Positions 60,043 to 64,000 of a DNA stretch of 64,000 bases are shown in pieces. The position numbers were made by a program, and so were the translations under genes. This DNA is from SZUA-584 sp041656035. GTDB taxonomy: Bacteria > Bacillota > Clostridia > Christensenellales > SZUA-584. The notes beneath the pieces are model-generated. The model saw only the letters and a program-made list of their open reading frames with translations. It ran no database searches and was not told the DNA's origin. The stretch lies in NCBI GenBank assembly GCA_964586785.1, contig CAZPHS010000009.1, positions 4,130 to 68,129 on the forward strand. The letters are read 5' to 3'. Every line of letters begins with the position of its first letter. Position 1 is the stretch's first letter.

Positions 60043-61211
60043 CAACACAGCGCTTTGTTTCGTCAACGGTACAAAAAGTCCCGCCGTCCGGAATACGCAA
60101 GTTTTTTGATATAGCAAGCGAAATGAAGGATTGCGTTTCGCTCGGGGTTGGGGAACCCGATTTTGATACGCCATGGAACATACGCGAAAGCGCGATATAC
60201 GCGCTTGAATCCGGACGTACGCATTATTCATCAAACCACGGCGGCACCGAGCTTAGGAAAGCGATAAGCGAATACCTTGATTTTCGTTTCGGGCTGAGCT
60301 ACGATATCAAACAGGTTATTGTAACGGTGGGGGCCAGCGAAGGTCTTGATCTTGCGTTTCGCGCCATTATGAACCCGGGCGATGATATAATTACCCCGTC
60401 GCCCTCGTATGTTGCGTATATGCCGGGAATCAGTTTCGCGGGCGGCAATCCCGTGCCTATGGCGCTGCGCGAAGAAGACCGTTTTATAATCACGCCCGAA
60501 ATACTAAAAGCCGCGGTAACAAAAAAATCAAAGGCGATAATAATTGCTTTTCCGAATAATCCTACGGGCGCGATAATGACCAAAGAGGATTATGAGAAAA
60601 TAGCGCCTATTATTATTGAAAACGATTTGCTGGTGATATCCGACGAAATATACGCGGAGCTTACATACGGCGCAAAACACTTTTCAATTGCCTCTCTGCC
60701 CGGTATGCAGGAGCGTACCGTCGTAATTAACGGTTTTTCCAAGGCATTCGCTATGACGGGTTTCAGGTTAGGATTTGCCGCCGGACCTAAGCCGCTTATA
60801 GACGCCATGGTAAAGATACATCAGTATTCCATGCTCTGCGCGCCGTCTATAAGCCAGGACGCGGGAGTAGAGGCGCTGCGATACGAATGCAGCCATAAAT
60901 TTTGCCAGGTTAAAGCTATGGTGGCGGAGTACAACAGGCGCAGGAGGCTTATGCACGGCGCGTTTAATGATATGGGGTTAAGCTGCTTTGAGCCTCTTGG
61001 AGCATTTTATGTTTTTCCGAATATTAGCTCAACGGGATTGACCGCGGACGAATTCTGTACACGGCTGCTTTACGAAAAAAAGGTTGCCTGCGTGCCCGGA
61101 ACGGCTTTTAGCGATAATATGAATAATTTCATACGCTGCTCTTACGCCACATCGCTCGAGAAGATTAAGGAAGCGATTGTAAGAATAAAAAGCTTTGTCG
61201 AAAGCCTTTAA
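60039..61211 (+). CDS. Class I PLP-dependent aminotransferase
   Basis: 390 residues of the aspartate/aromatic aminotransferase fold. Visible: VGEPDFDTPWNI, TVGASEGLDLAFRAI, FPNNPTGAIM, and the PLP lysine K235 in GFSKAFAMTGFRLG. Substrate cannot be fixed from sequence. Coupled to an Lrp-type regulator; such pairs are common in Clostridia. Confidence 0.92.
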   Translation: MTTQRFVSSTVQKVPPSGIRKFFDIASEMKDCVSLGVGEPDFDTPWNIRESAIYALESGRTHYSSNHGGTELRKAISEYLDFRFGLSYDIKQVIVTVGASEGLDLAFRAIMNPGDDIITPSPSYVAYMPGISFAGGNPVPMALREEDRFIITPEILKAAVTKKSKAIIIAFPNNPTGAIMTKEDYEKIAPIIIENDLLVISDEIYAELTYGAKHFSIASLPGMQERTVVINGFSKAFAMTGFRLGFAAGPKPLIDAMVKIHQYSMLCAPSISQDAGVEALRYECSHKFCQVKAMVAEYNRRRRLMHGAFNDMGLSCFEPLGAFYVFPNISSTGLTADEFCTRLLYEKKVACVPGTAFSDNMNNFIRCSYATSLEKIKEAIVRIKSFVESL

Positions 61212-61295
61212 TCAACATATATTTTTCTGTTAAAAATCGCGCTTTTATTTGCCGTACCGTTTTCTAGCGCCGGTAAACGCGGTTTATATTTTTGT

Positions 61296-61323
61296 TAAAG
61301 CAATTTGGTAAGAATGCCGATAT
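61296..61323 (+). promoter_or_regulatory. Sigma-28 promoter before the EF-hand-like gene
   Basis: TAAA (61296-61299), 16 bases, GCCGATAT (61316-61323), about 45 bases before the start. The -10 octamer is the Bacillus-type consensus. Spacing equals that of the promoter at 29372. Confidence 0.85.
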
Positions 61324-61368
61324 TTCTATATGAGAAGGAGTCTTTAGTATTGGCAAGGAGGCCGGAAT

Positions 61369-62400
61369 ATGAAGATTGACAATTACAGCATACAGCAAAA
61401 CAGCTCTCACAGCCTGCAAAAAAGCAAGAGCGAAACAGAGCGTTTGGAAATGTGGCCGGCGGAGGCGCAATCCGACGAACCGTCATATGTTGTTGATATT
61501 CAAAACAGAACCTATGATTTTTCTGTCGAAAAGATAAGAACCAATAACGATATAAAGATTGACAGAGAAGCTGAAAAAGCTCCGCTTATCAAGCTTATAG
61601 AGTCTTTTGTGTATCAGCTTACAGGCAAGCGAATAAAGCTCAACTATGAAGCGGCAAAAATAAATGAAAACGCGGGGGCTTTGGGCATATCGTTTACGGG
61701 GCGCGGCGCGGGGCAGGACGGCGGCGGCGGCGGCTTTGGTGTGGTATACGAGTATCAGGAAATTGTAACCGAGCGGGAAAACGTCAAATTCAATTCCGGC
61801 GGCTATGTGACCACTGAGGACGGACGCACTATTGCCTTTAACCTGGAGTTTGAAATGGCGCGCTCGTTTTACATGCAGACGAATTTAAGCGTTCGATTGG
61901 GCGCCGCGGCAAAAACGGTAGACCCGCTTGTTGTTGTGTTTGGCGGCGGCGCGCCGTCTTTAACTTCAACCAAGCACGCGTTCGATCTTGACGCGGACGG
62001 CACTGACGAAAATATTTCTTTTGCAACGGGCAACAGCGGTTTTCTCGCGCTGGATAAAAATCTTGACGGAATCATAAACGACGGTACGGAGCTGTTCGGG
62101 CCGGCCAGCGGCAACGGATTTTTGGAGTTAAGACAATATGATACCGACAACAACGGCTGGATAGATGAGAATGATGAGATATTCGGACAGCTTATGCTTT
62201 TGACGATGACTCGGGACGGCGAGAGAACCTTGTTTAAATTGGGCGACGCCGGTATAGGCGCTATTTATCTTAATGATATCACTACACAGTTTTCACTTAA
62301 AGACGAGGAGAACGAATACGGCGAGTTAAAAAGCAGCTCCGTATTTTTACGGGAAAACGGTACGGCGGGAACTATTCATCATATAGATTTGTCAATATAA
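61369..62400 (+). CDS. EF-hand-like protein of unknown function, predicted sigma-28 regulon
   Basis: 343 residues. The N-terminus (MKIDNYSIQQNSSHSLQKSK) has no signal peptide. The middle holds a Gly-rich run and a conserved beta part (FYMQTNLSVRLGAAAKTVDP). The C-terminal third carries Ca-binding-like loops: DLDADGTDE (about 206-214), DKNLDGIINDGTELFG (about 229-244) and DTDNNGWIDENDEIFG (about 260-275). Proteins of this layout occur in Clostridia without known function. The promoter links it to motility or late flagellar stage. Ribosome site AAGGAGG. Confidence 0.75.
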   Translation: MKIDNYSIQQNSSHSLQKSKSETERLEMWPAEAQSDEPSYVVDIQNRTYDFSVEKIRTNNDIKIDREAEKAPLIKLIESFVYQLTGKRIKLNYEAAKINENAGALGISFTGRGAGQDGGGGGFGVVYEYQEIVTERENVKFNSGGYVTTEDGRTIAFNLEFEMARSFYMQTNLSVRLGAAAKTVDPLVVVFGGGAPSLTSTKHAFDLDADGTDENISFATGNSGFLALDKNLDGIINDGTELFGPASGNGFLELRQYDTDNNGWIDENDEIFGQLMLLTMTRDGERTLFKLGDAGIGAIYLNDITTQFSLKDEENEYGELKSSSVFLRENGTAGTIHHIDLSI

Positions 62401-62413
62401 ACGAAGGTTAAAC

Positions 62414-62437
62414 GCCCCGCGCCAAGGGGCTTTTTTC
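62414..62437 (+). terminator. Terminator of the EF-hand-like gene
   Basis: GCCCC/GGGGC stem (62414-62418 with 62426-62430), loop GCGCCAA, then TTTTTTCTTTT. Confidence 0.85.
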
Positions 62438-62450
62438 TTTTGCGGCAGAT

Positions 62451-62478
62451 TTGCTTTAGAGCAAAAAAGATATATAAT
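62451..62478 (+). promoter_or_regulatory. Sigma-A promoter of radA
   Basis: TTGCTT (62451-62456), 16-base spacer, perfect TATAAT (62473-62478), 30 bases before the radA start. Confidence 0.6.
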
Positions 62479-62508
62479 GGTTGTAAAAAGCGGCGGGAGG
62501 GCATTTGG

Positions 62509-63855
62509 GTGGCAAAGGATAAAACCGCTTATGTCTGTGAAGAATGCGGTTATACAAATTCAAAATGGCTGGGGCAGTGCCCTTCGTGCAAAGAGTGGAA
62601 TACGCTTTTTGAGACGGTGCCGACAAAGCCGATGGCGGAGGCCGCGCCCTTGGGGGATGCGCCCGTTTATTTAAAGGATGTATCCATGGAGTATACGGCG
62701 CGCTGGAAAACCGGTTTTGCCGAGCTGGACAGAGTGCTCGGCGACGGCGTTGTCGAAGGCTCGGTGGTTTTGGCCGGCGGCGAACCGGGTATAGGGAAAT
62801 CGACGTTGTTTCTGCAGGTTGCCGACGCAATGGCAAGGTGCGGCAAACGCGCGCTTTATATAACGGGTGAAGAGTCCCTAAGACAAATCCGTCTTCGCGC
62901 CAATCGGCTTAAATGCGGGGGAGACGTGCTTTTGCTTTCACAGACCGAGGTGCAAAGCTGTATTGCCCGCATAAGGCAGACCGCGCCGGATTTTATTGTG
63001 ATTGATTCTATTCAAACTATGTACTCGTCGCGGCTCGGACCCGCCGCGGGCAGTTTAAGCCAAATAAAAGAATGCGCGGCGCAGCTGACGCGTGAGGCGA
63101 AAACAAGCGGAGCCGCGGTTTTTATTATAGGCCACGTGACAAAGGAGGGCGCTATAGCGGGGCCCCGGGCGGTTGAGCACATGGTTGATACGGTTCTTTA
63201 TTTTGAGGGAGAGAGGCAGGGTACGTTCAGAATACTGCGCGCCGTAAAAAACCGTTTTGGGTCTACAAATGAAATAGGCGTTTTTGATATGCGCGAAGAC
63301 GGTATGCACGAGGTTGAGAACCCTTCCGGACTGCTGCTGGGCGAGCGCGCGAAAGAGGCGTCGGGCTCGTGCGTGTATCCCGCGATAGAGGGTACTCGTC
63401 CTGTGCTTTTGGAAATTCAGGCTCTTGTATCGCCAACCTCTTTCCAGATGCCGCGGCGTATGGCGGCGGGCATTGACTACAACCGAATGGCTCTTATGGT
63501 TGCGGTTCTGGAAAAACGCATGGGGTTAAAGCTTTATACACAGGATGTATATTTAAATGTGGCGGGAGGCATACGCTTAGCGCAGCCCGCCGCGGATCTC
63601 GCTATGGCGGCAAGCATAGCGTCAAGCTTTCGCGACGCCGCAATCAGCGATGTGGCGGCCATGGGGGAGGTTGGCTTAACGGGAGAGATTCGCGCCGTAG
63701 GGCAGGTGGAAAAACGGCTTGCCGAATGCGCCAAAATGGGGTTTAACAGAGCTGTAATACCAAAATCAAACCTTGCCGGACTGAAAGTTCCGCGGGGGCT
63801 TGAAGTTCACGGGGTGCGCCATGTTTTTGACGCCCTTGAGATTTTGATAAAATAG
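62509..63855 (+). CDS. radA: DNA repair protein RadA
   Basis: 448 residues. N-terminal zinc finger with C10, C13, C24, C27 (YVCEECGYTNSKWLGQCPSC). The RecA-like core has Walker A GGEPGIGKST near residue 90 and KNRFGSTNEIGVF. The C-terminal Lon-like domain has VGLTGEIRAVGQVEKRLAEC. GTG start 62509 after GGCGGGAGGG; upstream in-frame sequence lies over the promoter. RadA helps branch migration in recombination repair. Confidence 0.96.
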   Translation: MAKDKTAYVCEECGYTNSKWLGQCPSCKEWNTLFETVPTKPMAEAAPLGDAPVYLKDVSMEYTARWKTGFAELDRVLGDGVVEGSVVLAGGEPGIGKSTLFLQVADAMARCGKRALYITGEESLRQIRLRANRLKCGGDVLLLSQTEVQSCIARIRQTAPDFIVIDSIQTMYSSRLGPAAGSLSQIKECAAQLTREAKTSGAAVFIIGHVTKEGAIAGPRAVEHMVDTVLYFEGERQGTFRILRAVKNRFGSTNEIGVFDMREDGMHEVENPSGLLLGERAKEASGSCVYPAIEGTRPVLLEIQALVSPTSFQMPRRMAAGIDYNRMALMVAVLEKRMGLKLYTQDVYLNVAGGIRLAQPAADLAMAASIASSFRDAAISDVAAMGEVGLTGEIRAVGQVEKRLAECAKMGFNRAVIPKSNLAGLKVPRGLEVHGVRHVFDALEILIK

Positions 63856-63922
63856 TAATCAATAAAAAGAAATCCGGCAGTACTTTAGTGTGTTTACAGT
63901 ATACTTGCATCAATGTGAATAT

Positions 63923-63941
63923 TTTGTTAAGCATTAACAAA
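63923..63941. promoter_or_regulatory. Palindrome TTTGTTAA-GCA-TTAACAAA, possible operator
   Basis: Perfect 8-bp arms with a 3-base centre, 68 bases after radA. It is like the clostridial Rex site (TTGTTAA-N4-TTAACAA) but one base shorter in the centre. The gene it would control lies outside the window. Confidence 0.45.
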
Positions 63942-64000
63942 CAGACTGTTTGCATAATATTTTAATTTCCCCCTATAACTGTTTATCCTGCTTTATAAAT

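Noticed and set aside
1..64000. tRNA, rRNA, CRISPR arrays, insertion sequences or prophage genes
   Set aside because: None seen by eye: no repeat-spacer pattern, no transposase or integrase reading frame, and no cloverleaf that I could recognise. A covariance-model scan would be needed to exclude small RNAs.

Overview
The window is one contiguous piece of a chromosome from a motile, Gram-positive bacterium of the Bacillota, most likely an anaerobic and spore-forming member of the Clostridia. The evidence is the gene set: AddAB instead of RecBCD, CheC/CheD/FliY phosphatases, the FliW-CsrA switch, a YvyF-FlgM-FlgN-FlgK-FlgL block ordered as in Bacillus/Clostridia, the redox repressor Rex, an alpha/beta SASP-like spore protein and VanW-family wall proteins. 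There is no outer-membrane ring gene (no flgH or flgI). I see no tRNA, rRNA, IS element, prophage or CRISPR array.

Layout. (1) 1-4.7 kb: the 3' part of addB and a complete addA. (2) 4.7-9.4 kb, minus strand: a chemotaxis operon read cheC-cheD-cheY-cheA-HD-GYP, ended by a hairpin terminator. (3) 9.6-35.4 kb, plus strand: one very long, tightly packed flagellar/chemotaxis array. It holds ylqG/ylqH-like genes, an unusual cysteine-hydrolase-like gene, fliD-fliS-fliT-like, yaaR-like, cheW-cheR-cheB, a transglycosylase, flgB-flgC-fliE, fliO-fliP-fliQ-fliR-flhB-flhA-flhF-flhG, a PilZ protein, fliA and a swrB-like gene. After a near-consensus sigma-28 promoter come two rod genes, yvyF, flgM, flgN, flgK, flgL, fliW and csrA. 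(4) 35.5-36.8 kb, minus strand: flagellin with its own sigma-28-type promoter and a leader carrying CsrA-type sites. (5) 36.9-50.05 kb, plus strand: fliF through fliY, i.e. MS ring, C ring, export ATPase, hook and motor. (6) 50-64 kb: mostly metabolic and housekeeping genes (SASP-like, alcohol dehydrogenase, a four-domain CoA-disulfide-reductase-like sulfur enzyme, rex, yjbQ, two vanW genes, a zinc-ribbon protein, an lrp/aminotransferase pair, radA), with one EF-hand-like gene under a near-perfect sigma-28 promoter.

How it works together. The window encodes nearly a whole flagellum: secretion gate (FliPQR/FlhAB), ATPase complex (FliHIJ), MS/C ring (FliF, FliG, FliM, FliY), rod, hook, junctions, cap, filament, stator (MotAB, FliL) and placement factors (FlhF, FlhG). 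It also has the checkpoint system (FliA/FlgM), the translational flagellin switch (FliW/CsrA acting on the hag leader) and signalling (CheA, CheW, CheY, CheB, CheR, CheC, CheD, HD-GYP, PilZ). No methyl-accepting receptor gene lies in the window.

The least ordinary points are: a second CsrA-type hairpin with the same GCARGGATGC core in front of fliD; two cell-wall hydrolases without recognisable signal peptides, sharing with FliE an N-terminal FxD(I/V)L motif; a CheB with an eroded receiver domain; a FliP with a lipobox-like signal; the sigma-28-driven EF-hand-like gene far from the flagellar block; and a promoter plus structured leader before a zinc-ribbon gene.
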